64,000 bases of DNA from a bacterium SCSIO 12741 (lineage in GTDB: Bacteria > Bacteroidota > Bacteroidia > Flavobacteriales_G > Salibacteraceae): contig CP073749.1 in assembly GCA_024398055.1 (NCBI GenBank), forward strand, positions 3,348,594-3,412,593, in the 5' to 3' direction. Each line of letters begins with the position of its first letter. Position 1 is the first letter of the stretch. Below the pieces are notes generated by a model. It did no database searches. It worked only from the letters and a program-made list of their open reading frames with translations, and was not told the DNA's origin. The position numbers were made by a program, and so were the translations under genes. Positions 35,179-45,400 of the stretch are shown one piece after another.

Positions 35179-38100
35179 ATGACCATCCGAATTCCTTCCA
35201 AAACAATAAGTCAGTTTTTGGCTTTACTATGCTTTTTTCTGATTTCTATAGTTCAACCTCTATTCGGTCAGAAAGAAGTAGCTACTCAAGTAGTCACTCA
35301 CGGGCAATTGAGCATTCCAATGTATTCAACCCAACAAGCCATATCGAGCAGCACGATGTGCTCTCAACGAACGATGACGGCCAACCATGCTCGAGTGCGT
35401 TTTAGCATGGGAGCAGAGGAATACAACTATGGTACGAATGCTTTTACGAGTAATGTGACCTTTACCTTAACAGGGTTGGATGCGGGCAACATGCCTGTGT
35501 TTACCAAGACACAAAGTTTGTCGATCAATCAGGGCAAGCCAGAAATGGTATTTGTGCATGATTATTCTTCGAGTTATCCAGTTGTCACCAACCTGCAGTT
35601 GCAGGTGAACAGTTATGTGGCTCCGGGAATCGGGCAAAACGACATACAGTTGGAGTTGACTACCTACGAAGAGTACACGGTAGATGTGAGTTCAGAGACA
35701 GTTAGCTTGGTTGCTGTTAATGGGAACAGCAACCCGGTTACCTTTAGTTGGAACCCAAGTTGTGGAGACATTCCAGGTTATGAGTTCCAGCTGCAACGCC
35801 TGTACAATAAGGATGAGAACTACACCAGTGAGACCGATATTATGGCCTATGTAGACTGGAGTACAGCTTTGAGTTTATGGACAGAAAGTAGTGAAACCAG
35901 TATCACTTTAACTTTAAGTGAGGGTACCGGCTTTTACCTGTGGCGGGTACGTCCAATAGGAGATAGCTATGATCGCGGAATAAATGACGAACGCAACTGG
36001 GGCAGTTGGAGTACCCACCATACCAGTGGCACGATGAACTTTAATACGGGTAGTATGACCAACGATGTGTTTTACTACACCCAATTTGATGAGGATAAAA
36101 ATTGGATTCATAGCCGAAATTTTTCAGAGAACCTAAAGGCAGCTGAACAGATGACCTATGCCAATGGCCTAAGGAACGTTCGGCAACAACAGGCCCAGGT
36201 AAAGAGCAAAAACAAGGTGATGGTAAACCAGTCCTTGCAGGATTATACAGGTCGTAATGCCTTTAATACCTTAGGCGTTCCTGTAGATCAGAACTACTTT
36301 TCTTACCGGGATACTTTGATCCAACAAGGAAGTAATGAGTTGTATACCGTAGATCATTTTGATGCCGATGGTAACTATAAGAATCCTCTGACGGTAGATC
36401 ATGGAGCGATCCAGGATTATTATTCCAACGAGAACCCAGATCTACAGATTCCCAATGCTGAAGGATATCCCTACTCACGTAGTGTTTTTTATACCGATGT
36501 GGCCAGTCGGGTTAAAGAAACGGGTAACCCAGGTTCCACCCATCGCTTGGTCGACCAACCCGGAGTTGTCTCTCGTACGAGTAAAATGGCCTTTGCTTCA
36601 GTAGAAGACATTGAGCTGGTAAGAATATTTGGAGATGAAGCCCCAGCGGCTTCTTCGGTGATCAAGTCAATTTCGGTTGATCCGAATAAAACTCCGACAA
36701 TAACTTATCAGAACAAACAAGGAAATACCATTGCCACCTGTTTATCAGTAACCAGTGCGGATGACCACATGCAGTCTTTGCCTTCGGAGGTAGATGCAGG
36801 CTTTACGGTGAATGGAAAGATCGACAGCAATGTACGGGTCAGTGAACACGAGCTAAAGGCAGTCAAGCGTTACTTTTTTACCGAAGCTACCAATATCACT
36901 ATCGATTACACGATCACCCCTCAGGTTATTCAATCAAGTTGTGGTTTGTATTGTAGCAGCTGTGATTATTTGGTGGATTTGTATGTGTACGATCTGGAAG
37001 ATACCAGTGCTACCAAACAATATACCCTGTGGATCCCACCGACGGATTGTGGGCAACAAACCAGTAGAGATACTACGATCCAAGTGACCCTGGACGCAGA
37101 TAAAACTTATCTGATAGAACGTCGGATAAGAACGGCGAATATTGTCCCGGGAAGTGTGACCACAACCACCCCTCAAGGAATTACCTATCGCCAGTATCAT
37201 CAAGACAGTTTGCGTAAACAATTGGTGTTAGACTATCAGTCGGATATCGATACCTTAATGAGCTATTTGGACAAGGCTGACCTGGATGGATTTTACAGCT
37301 ACCTGACTACCCACCACAGCTACGATACCAGCGATACCGAAGTGACGATCGGAAGTTGTTTTAAGGTGGATATTCCCAAAGAAGAATGTGATACCCAGGC
37401 CTGTGGCTCGGGAACACCTGATTTTGAAGCTTTGTTGAGTCAGGTATGGCCTGATAAGTGGGAGGCAACGCCCAACCTAAACGGCTTTTTCCGTTGGGAT
37501 GGATTTGCGACTTACCCAGCCAGTACGACCTATCCTGAAGGCAATGGAGCCTTTAATGCCTTGATCAGCAACATGATCAATGACGGGTATAGCTGTGAGA
37601 AGTTATGGCAATGTTGGTATCCCTTGGTGTTAAACTACAACGAGTTGGCTTATTTGGATACAGGCTTACAACGACCCAATAATGACTTTAACCTGTTACA
37701 GAGCTTTATCAAATGTGCAGCCGGAAGCAATGGCTTGCAGATGGTTGGCTACACTGGATCAGCGTATACCGGTGGCGGTAACAACGGCTACCTGGATCAG
37801 GCCCACAAGTACTTTTATTACGTATCGGGCAGCAATACCAATTGCGAGACACTTTATGATTTTGCTAACCGGGGAAGCTGGAGTACAGCCACCTGGAGTA
37901 GTTTTTATGAGTGTGTTTATGGCAGTAAAACTCAACTACAAGGTAACCGAGTTCAGTTACCCAAGGCCTGCAGTCAGGGCGGAACCTTAGATGAAGAATG
38001 CCTCAAGGCCTTTCGAGACAAAGCCGAAGAAGAGTGCCGCAGTGCTTGTTATGCCAAGCGGTATGGCTACATCGTATCGATTACTGATGAATATGTAGAG

Positions 38101-41100
38101 GCAGGTTACCGTAGAAACAACAGCTTAAAAAGAGTAGAGAACCCGAGTGATGTAAACGACTATGTAAGCTACAGTGAGATTGAATGTATGGCCGATAAGT
38201 TGGTGGCCCATTGTATGAACCACTGCGACCTATCCTTGGTGTATGACTACACCAATCCTCAAATCATAAGAGGGGTAGGGACAGAAAAACAGGCCAATGA
38301 AATGAAGGTGGCTATGACCCATGCTTATGAGGTCAGCGTACCGAGTTTAAATGGAGGTAGTTGTGGAGCCCAGTTTGAGACTGTCAACCGGATTAATGCG
38401 AACTTCTATGCCACCACCGACAAAACGTTACTACAGACCCTTAACTTTTTCTTTACCAGCCACAATAGCGATCTGTCAATTAATGACACGGTTATTATTC
38501 CGAATGATTTTTTTACCGACTACAACACCAATGGAGTGCTTAATGGCTATCCTTGTTTGTGGGATTTGAGTCCCGATACTTTGATTGCGACTAATTCTAC
38601 CTTCAACTGGTGGATAGAAAGTACAGGATGTGATTTGGTACTACATTACCAGGTACCAGGTGGAACAGAACAGAGCAAGGTACTCTGTAGCGATGCTTGC
38701 AATTATACCTTTAACAACTGCATGAATCCGAGTAACCAGGCGTTGTTGGATTCACTAAACGCCGCCTTGGGAGCCAAGCGAATGGCCAATGCGAGCACTA
38801 CCTTCAACTTCTACCTTCCAGGGGACCTGCCCCCAGGGGTTAGTTTACCCTGTCCGGTTAATGATACCATTGAAGTCTATACCGCCTTAGGAGGCTACTT
38901 TGAGATCGGTCCGGATGGAAACTTAAGGTATGCCTTTGTGGATGGTTATGGACAAAATCTGACTGATTCGATCTGTGATTTGAACTGCGATGCTTGTGAC
39001 CAAGAGAACCACAAACGCCAGTTGGAAGCCTTCACCAAATCGGTTTTGTCATCCATGAACACAGCCGGTGATACACAAAGAACAGTGAGTATACCAGCCG
39101 ACTTTGCCACCTACGGACTTAGTGGATATAGTTTACCTTGTAGCATCACCACCAATCTGACCTTCAAGAAAGGCTGCGATAACTACTTCAACATCGAGCC
39201 CAATGGAGCGATCACCTACTACCGGGTATGTGATAGCATCGTACAAGACTCAGTCCAACTATGCGACTCGATATGCACCATGACTGGATGTGAACCGATT
39301 TGTATCCGCTACTTCGAACCGATTATCACCGGAGATACCACCTATCCAGTAACCTGTGCAGAGCAAAGTGCCGATTACCTGAAAAAGATGATCATGCAGC
39401 AGATTGCTGAGCAAGTATCTTCCAAGGTAGACTCCATGGGCTTGGCTTATGATGAAAACTGCAGTAAGATATTGGATACTACCAATACAGTCTATGACTT
39501 GGGGTATCATCATTACACCTTGTATTATTATGATCGGGCTGGTAATACCATCAAAACAGTACCTCCAGCTGGGGTGGATGAAAGCTCTACAGATCGCAGT
39601 CAACATCCGAATCACACTATGGAGACTCGGTATTGGTATAATTCTATTGGTCAATTGAAAAGTAAAGAAACTCCAGATGAAGGTGGAACAAACATTTGGT
39701 ATAATGACTACGGACAATTACGATTCTCTCAAAATGCTCAACAGCGAAATGACAGTACATACTCTTACACGAAATACGACAAACTAGGTAGAGAAATTGA
39801 ATCAGGTCAAAGTAAAGATCCAACAGGCTTGTATCAGGATTTTATAGGCCAAGAAAACAACGCCGGTTATCCTTTAACAGGTACCGATAAACAATTCTTT
39901 TATTACTCTACTGCACATCCAACTATAACCTACCTAAATAGTGTGCTGCAAAAAAATGTTCAAAATGAAATTAGCTATTCAGTTGTAGATGATGATGGAG
40001 ACTTGTTAACAACATCAGATCAACATACAACGATCTATAGCTACGACCTTCATGGCAATCTGGACTGGGTGGTTTCTGAAATACCCAATTTAGGAAAGAG
40101 TTACATCCGCTATGAAAATGACTTAATCACTGGATTAACCACCAAACGCTTATTCAATGAAGGTACGAAGGAGCAAATTATGCACCGTTACACCTATGAT
40201 GCGGATAATCGGTTAGTTTCCACTGAAACTTCCGTTGATGGCGAGCTTTGGGAAAGAGAGGAGCAATTGGAGTACTTCAATCATGGTCCACTGAAGCGCT
40301 TGGTTATTGGTGATGATAACGTGCAGGGACTGGATTACACTTATAACTTAATTGGGTTAATTAAGAGTATGAACCATTCGTCGCTTAAAATTGGTGACGA
40401 TCCGGGAAATGATAACCAATCAGGAGGTGATCATGCCTCCGTAGCTCAAGATGCATTTGGTTTTGTTTTAAATTATTATTCCGGGGATTTTAATCGTCAA
40501 TATCAAGGTAGTTCTTCTCCCTTTAATTCACCTTCAGGGTCTCTTGTTGGAACTGATATTTATAATGGGAATGCATCTACCTGTTCCTGGCAAACACAGG
40601 CAAGTGGAAGTGGTTTACCTTACGAAACAGAAATCGGATTTCAGTACAATTACGATGTCTTGAATCGGTTGGTGGCTACACAATTTCATGAATACGATAC
40701 GGTGGACGAAAATTGGAATGCACAGAGTTCGTTCCATTCGAATTATTCCTATGATGCAAATGGAAATATAACTCATCTGTTACGACATGCTTATGATGGA
40801 ACAATGTTAGATCCCATGGCCTATGAGTTTATGGATAATCTCGATTATTCCTACAAGTCAGGAACGAATCAACTTGATCACCTGACTGATCATTATCCGG
40901 CTGGGAACAGTTGGGATGACTTGGAATCGCAAAACCTTCAGAATTATGACTATGACCAAAGGGGTAACCTAATAAGCGATGCGTCCGAAGGTTTAGAAAT
41001 CAATTGGACTCCTCGAGGAAAAGTACGAAAAGTGACTAAACAACGAGCGGGTATTCATCAAACGACTGAATATGGATATGACGCCAACGGTCATAGAGTA

Positions 41101-42435
41101 TCAAAAAAGGTAATCGACCAATTGACTTCGCAATCAATAACCACTTACTATGTTAGAGATCCGTATGGCGACATCTTACGGACCTATGAGGATGACGGAG
41201 GAACCATTATGCAATCAGATCATGTACTCATCGGTGGAGGTAGAATCGGAATACTCGACTTGTCAGCGGTTCGAAATCTTAACTCTCTTTCTTTAGTAGA
41301 TACTTTTGCCCGAAGATTGGGGAAACGCCGTTACGAATTGACTGATCATATAGGGAATATCAGAGCCGTAGTGGGTGATCAAAAATTGGTGACTCTTTCA
41401 GGAGGTCAACCATCGATAATGACAGCCGATCTATTGAGCTATCAAGACTATTATCCTTTTGGTATGAAAATGCCTGGCAGATCCTATTCTTCTCAAACGT
41501 ACGATTATGGTTTCCAGGGCCAACTGAAGGAAGATGAGGCCTTAGGATCAGGTAACCTCTACAATGCTGATTTCTGGCAGTACGATTCTCGTATTGGTCG
41601 TAGATGGAATGTGGATCCTATTCTGGATGCTAACATAAGCTCTTACGCTGTGTTTAACGACAATCCAGTTGTCTTTATTGACCCCGAAGGACTTAGCCCA
41701 TGCTTTGGAGGAGGAAAAAAAGGTAGGAAGCGCAGAGGTGGAGGAAGTAATTTTGGATGCGGTCGAGATAAGCCTAAGAACCAGAAATTCGGAAATCCAC
41801 TTTGGAGAAGGAAGGTGGGAAGACGTAAAGGTTTCAAAAACCCACCACCTAAACGGAAACCTAATCATAGTATTTATATATCAATTGACTTAGAAAGTCC
41901 CGTGGCTGGACAGACAGGAGCGGATAAGTTGGCTTCTATGTATGGTGGACACGTTACAGTTTGGTCTGAAGGAGAAATGAACCATTATTACTTTAAAGAT
42001 CCAGATTATAATTATGGGCCATTTGAGTATGTTGATGGTTTGTTTAGGCAATCAAAAACTCCTTTACCTGATTTTTTGATTACCAACGGTTCTACCGCCA
42101 TATTTAGAGTGAAGGTTTCGCATAAAGAATTTTTGAGATTGCGGGATATTGTGAATGATTTAGAGGCAGATCCGAATGACGTACCCAAATATGGCCTATT
42201 GAGTAAACGATGTACTTCTTTTGCCTATTACATGATGCGTAAAGCTAGAATACGTGGAATTCGAACTAATTATATCCGCAGAAAAATAGCAACACTCAGT
42301 CCTCATCATTTCTATCGATTTATGAATAATCTATCTAAACATAGAAGAAAGGTTCATCTAGTTAAATTGGATATGACTGATACTCCTCCCGGGCCTCTTA
42401 TTAATCAATCAAAGCTGATTTACGACGCCCCATAA
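35179..42435 (+). CDS. RHS/YD-repeat exported protein 1 with unique C-terminal domain (papain-like candidate)
   Basis: 2418 residues. A Sec signal (FLALLCFFLISIVQPLFGQ) leads into a Cys-rich N-terminal region. Residues about 51-1489 are nearly identical to the next gene. YD repeats fill about 1490-2150 (YTYDADNRLVSTE, YSYDANGNITHL, YGYDANGHRVSKK), then the RHS-associated core (RIGRRWNVDPI, NPVVFIDPEGL) closes near residue 2172. The about 246-residue tip starts with a Lys/Arg/Gly-rich linker. It contains GGHVTVWSEG (His2258) and SKRCTSFAYYMMRKA (Cys2345), an order that resembles permuted NlpC/P60-type (papain-like) domains. If so, the tip would be a peptidase, amidase or transferase effector. 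No immunity-like gene follows within the 42-nt gap to the second RHS gene. Confidence 0.85.
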   Translation: MTIRIPSKTISQFLALLCFFLISIVQPLFGQKEVATQVVTHGQLSIPMYSTQQAISSSTMCSQRTMTANHARVRFSMGAEEYNYGTNAFTSNVTFTLTGLDAGNMPVFTKTQSLSINQGKPEMVFVHDYSSSYPVVTNLQLQVNSYVAPGIGQNDIQLELTTYEEYTVDVSSETVSLVAVNGNSNPVTFSWNPSCGDIPGYEFQLQRLYNKDENYTSETDIMAYVDWSTALSLWTESSETSITLTLSEGTGFYLWRVRPIGDSYDRGINDERNWGSWSTHHTSGTMNFNTGSMTNDVFYYTQFDEDKNWIHSRNFSENLKAAEQMTYANGLRNVRQQQAQVKSKNKVMVNQSLQDYTGRNAFNTLGVPVDQNYFSYRDTLIQQGSNELYTVDHFDADGNYKNPLTVDHGAIQDYYSNENPDLQIPNAEGYPYSRSVFYTDVASRVKETGNPGSTHRLVDQPGVVSRTSKMAFASVEDIELVRIFGDEAPAASSVIKSISVDPNKTPTITYQNKQGNTIATCLSVTSADDHMQSLPSEVDAGFTVNGKIDSNVRVSEHELKAVKRYFFTEATNITIDYTITPQVIQSSCGLYCSSCDYLVDLYVYDLEDTSATKQYTLWIPPTDCGQQTSRDTTIQVTLDADKTYLIERRIRTANIVPGSVTTTTPQGITYRQYHQDSLRKQLVLDYQSDIDTLMSYLDKADLDGFYSYLTTHHSYDTSDTEVTIGSCFKVDIPKEECDTQACGSGTPDFEALLSQVWPDKWEATPNLNGFFRWDGFATYPASTTYPEGNGAFNALISNMINDGYSCEKLWQCWYPLVLNYNELAYLDTGLQRPNNDFNLLQSFIKCAAGSNGLQMVGYTGSAYTGGGNNGYLDQAHKYFYYVSGSNTNCETLYDFANRGSWSTATWSSFYECVYGSKTQLQGNRVQLPKACSQGGTLDEECLKAFRDKAEEECRSACYAKRYGYIVSITDEYVEAGYRRNNSLKRVENPSDVNDYVSYSEIECMADKLVAHCMNHCDLSLVYDYTNPQIIRGVGTEKQANEMKVAMTHAYEVSVPSLNGGSCGAQFETVNRINANFYATTDKTLLQTLNFFFTSHNSDLSINDTVIIPNDFFTDYNTNGVLNGYPCLWDLSPDTLIATNSTFNWWIESTGCDLVLHYQVPGGTEQSKVLCSDACNYTFNNCMNPSNQALLDSLNAALGAKRMANASTTFNFYLPGDLPPGVSLPCPVNDTIEVYTALGGYFEIGPDGNLRYAFVDGYGQNLTDSICDLNCDACDQENHKRQLEAFTKSVLSSMNTAGDTQRTVSIPADFATYGLSGYSLPCSITTNLTFKKGCDNYFNIEPNGAITYYRVCDSIVQDSVQLCDSICTMTGCEPICIRYFEPIITGDTTYPVTCAEQSADYLKKMIMQQIAEQVSSKVDSMGLAYDENCSKILDTTNTVYDLGYHHYTLYYYDRAGNTIKTVPPAGVDESSTDRSQHPNHTMETRYWYNSIGQLKSKETPDEGGTNIWYNDYGQLRFSQNAQQRNDSTYSYTKYDKLGREIESGQSKDPTGLYQDFIGQENNAGYPLTGTDKQFFYYSTAHPTITYLNSVLQKNVQNEISYSVVDDDGDLLTTSDQHTTIYSYDLHGNLDWVVSEIPNLGKSYIRYENDLITGLTTKRLFNEGTKEQIMHRYTYDADNRLVSTETSVDGELWEREEQLEYFNHGPLKRLVIGDDNVQGLDYTYNLIGLIKSMNHSSLKIGDDPGNDNQSGGDHASVAQDAFGFVLNYYSGDFNRQYQGSSSPFNSPSGSLVGTDIYNGNASTCSWQTQASGSGLPYETEIGFQYNYDVLNRLVATQFHEYDTVDENWNAQSSFHSNYSYDANGNITHLLRHAYDGTMLDPMAYEFMDNLDYSYKSGTNQLDHLTDHYPAGNSWDDLESQNLQNYDYDQRGNLISDASEGLEINWTPRGKVRKVTKQRAGIHQTTEYGYDANGHRVSKKVIDQLTSQSITTYYVRDPYGDILRTYEDDGGTIMQSDHVLIGGGRIGILDLSAVRNLNSLSLVDTFARRLGKRRYELTDHIGNIRAVVGDQKLVTLSGGQPSIMTADLLSYQDYYPFGMKMPGRSYSSQTYDYGFQGQLKEDEALGSGNLYNADFWQYDSRIGRRWNVDPILDANISSYAVFNDNPVVFIDPEGLSPCFGGGKKGRKRRGGGSNFGCGRDKPKNQKFGNPLWRRKVGRRKGFKNPPPKRKPNHSIYISIDLESPVAGQTGADKLASMYGGHVTVWSEGEMNHYYFKDPDYNYGPFEYVDGLFRQSKTPLPDFLITNGSTAIFRVKVSHKEFLRLRDIVNDLEADPNDVPKYGLLSKRCTSFAYYMMRKARIRGIRTNYIRRKIATLSPHHFYRFMNNLSKHRRKVHLVKLDMTDTPPGPLINQSKLIYDAP
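35329..39645 (+). repeat. Near-identical duplicated segment, copy A
   Basis: 4317 bp matching 42613-46929 at a constant offset of 7284 bp with no net indel. 35341-36428 appears identical by eye. Divergent patches follow, for example about 17 differences in 36429-36570. The match stops abruptly at 39645, where the YD repeats begin. Confidence 0.9.
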
Positions 42436-42477
42436 AAATGAATACGAAAGGAATCGGAATTTAAAATCAACTCTATT

Positions 42478-45400
42478 ATGCTTAATAACCAATTAACCAG
42501 ATACCTACTATTGATGTGCTTAGCCCTGACCTATGGTTTGGACATATTTGCTCAACATGAAGTAGCGACCCAAGCAATAATGCACACTCAGCTGAGTATT
42601 CCGCTGTACAGTACCCAACAAGCGATATCGAGCAGCACGATGTGCTCTCAACGAACGATGACGGCCAACCATGCTCGAGTGCGTTTTAGCATGGGAGCAG
42701 AGGAATACAACTATGGTACGAATGCTTTTACGAGTAATGTGACCTTTACCTTAACAGGGTTGGATGCGGGCAACATGCCTGTGTTTACCAAGACACAAAG
42801 TTTGTCGATCAATCAGGGCAAGCCAGAAATGGTATTTGTGCATGATTATTCTTCGAGTTATCCAGTTGTCACCAACCTGCAGTTGCAGGTGAACAGTTAT
42901 GTGGCTCCGGGAATCGGGCAAAACGACATACAGTTGGAGTTGACTACCTACGAAGAGTACACGGTAGATGTGAGTTCAGAGACAGTTAGCTTGGTTGCTG
43001 TTAATGGGAACAGCAACCCGGTTACCTTTAGTTGGAACCCAAGTTGTGGAGACATTCCAGGTTATGAGTTCCAGCTGCAACGCCTGTACAATAAGGATGA
43101 GAACTACACCAGTGAGACCGATATTATGGCCTATGTAGACTGGAGTACAGCTTTGAGTTTATGGACAGAAAGTAGTGAAACCAGTATCACTTTAACTTTA
43201 AGTGAGGGTACCGGCTTTTACCTGTGGCGGGTACGTCCAATAGGAGATAGCTATGATCGCGGAATAAATGACGAACGCAACTGGGGCAGTTGGAGTACCC
43301 ACCATACCAGTGGCACGATGAACTTTAATACGGGTAGTATGACCAACGATGTGTTTTACTACACCCAATTTGATGAGGATAAAAATTGGATTCATAGCCG
43401 AAATTTTTCAGAGAACCTAAAGGCAGCTGAACAGATGACCTATGCCAATGGCCTAAGGAACGTTCGGCAACAACAGGCCCAGGTAAAGAGCAAAAACAAG
43501 GTGATGGTAAACCAGTCCTTGCAGGATTATACAGGTCGTAATGCCTTTAATACCTTAGGCGTTCCTGTAGATCAGAACTACTTTTCTTACCGGGATACTT
43601 TGATCCAACAAGGAAGTAATGAGTTGTATACCGTAGATCATTTTGATGCCGATGGTAACTATAAGAATCCTCTGACGGTAGATCATGGAGCGATCCAGGA
43701 TTATTATTCCAATGAGAATCCAGATCTACAGATCCCTAATGCAGAAGGGTACCCCTACTCACGTAGTGTTTTTTATACCGATGCAGGAAGTCGGGTTAAA
43801 GAAACAGGTAACCCAGGTTCTACCCATCGTTTGGTGGACCAACCCGGAGTAGTTTCTCGTACGAGTAAAATGGCCTTTGCTTCAGTAGAAGACATTGAGC
43901 TGGTAAGAATATTTGGAGATGAAGCCCCAGCGGCTTCTTCGGTGATCAAGTCAATTTCGGTTGATCCGAATAAAACTCCGACAATAACTTATCAGAACAA
44001 ACAAGGCAATACCATTGCCACCTGTTTATCAGTAACCAGTGCGGATGATCATATGCAATCTTTGCCTTCGGAGGTAGATGCTGGTTTTACGGTGAATGGA
44101 AAGATCGACAGCAACGTACGGATCAGTGACCACGAACTAAAGGCGGTCAAGCGTTACTTTTTTACCGAAGCTACCAATATCACTATCGATTACACGATCA
44201 CCCCTCAGGTTATTCAATCAAGTTGTGGTTTGTATTGTAGCAGCTGTGATTATTTGGTGGATTTGTATGTGTACGATCTGGAAGATACCAGTGCTACCAA
44301 ACAATATACCCTATGGATCCCACCGACTAATTGTGGGCAACAGACCAGCAGAGATACCACCATCCAGGTGACCCTGGAAGCGGATAAAACTTACCTGATA
44401 GAACGTCGGATAAGAACGGCGAGTATTGTCCCGGGAAGTGTGACCACAACCACCCCTCAAGGAATTACCTATCGCCAGTATCATCAAGACAGTTTGCGTA
44501 AACAATTGGTGTTAGACTATCAGTCGGATATCGATACCTTAATGAGCTATTTGGACAAGGCTGACCTGGATGGATTTTACAGCTACCTGACTACCCACCA
44601 CAGCTACGATACCAGCGATACCGAAGTGACGATCGGAAGTTGTTTTAAAGTGGATATTCCCAAAGAAGAATGTGATACCCAGGCCTGTGGCTCGGGAACA
44701 CCTGACTTTGAAGCTTTGTTGAGTCAGGTATGGCCTGATAAGTGGGAGGCAACGCCCAACCTAAACGGCTTTTTCCGTTGGGATGGATTTGCGACTTACC
44801 CAGCCAGTACGACCTATCCTGAAGGCAATGGAGCCTTTAATGCCTTGATCAGCAACATGATCAATGACGGGTATAGCTGTGAGAAGTTATGGCAATGTTG
44901 GTATCCCTTGGTGTTAAACTACAACGAGTTGGCTTATTTGGATACAGGCTTACAACGACCCAATAATGACTTTAACCTGTTACAGAGCTTTATCAAATGT
45001 GCAGCCGGAAGCAATGGCTTGCAGATGGTTGGCTACACTGGATCAGCGTATACCGGTGGCGGTAACAACGGCTACCTGGATCAGGCCCACAAGTACTTTT
45101 ATTACGTATCGGGCAGCAATACCAATTGCGAGACACTTTATGATTTTGCTAACCGGGGAAGCTGGAGTACAGCCACCTGGAGTAGCTTTTATGAGTGTGT
45201 TTATGGTAGCAAGACTCAACTACAAGGTAACCGAGTTCAGTTACCCAAGGCCTGCAGTCAGGGCGGAACCTTAGATGAAGAATGCCTCAAGGCCTTTCGA
45301 GACAAAGCCGAAGAAGAGTGCCGCAGTGCTTGTTATGCCAAGCGGTATGGCTACATCGTATCGATTACTGATGAATATGTAGAGGCAGGTTACCGTAGAA

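Noticed and set aside
39259-39717. 152-codon minus-strand frame, repeated at 46552-47028
   Set aside because: Present in both RHS copies only because the segment is duplicated; antisense to the RHS frame.
41690-41870. Lys/Arg/Gly-rich linker as a nuclear or DNA-binding domain
   Set aside because: Low-complexity basic linker between RHS core and tip; no fold or motif supports DNA binding.
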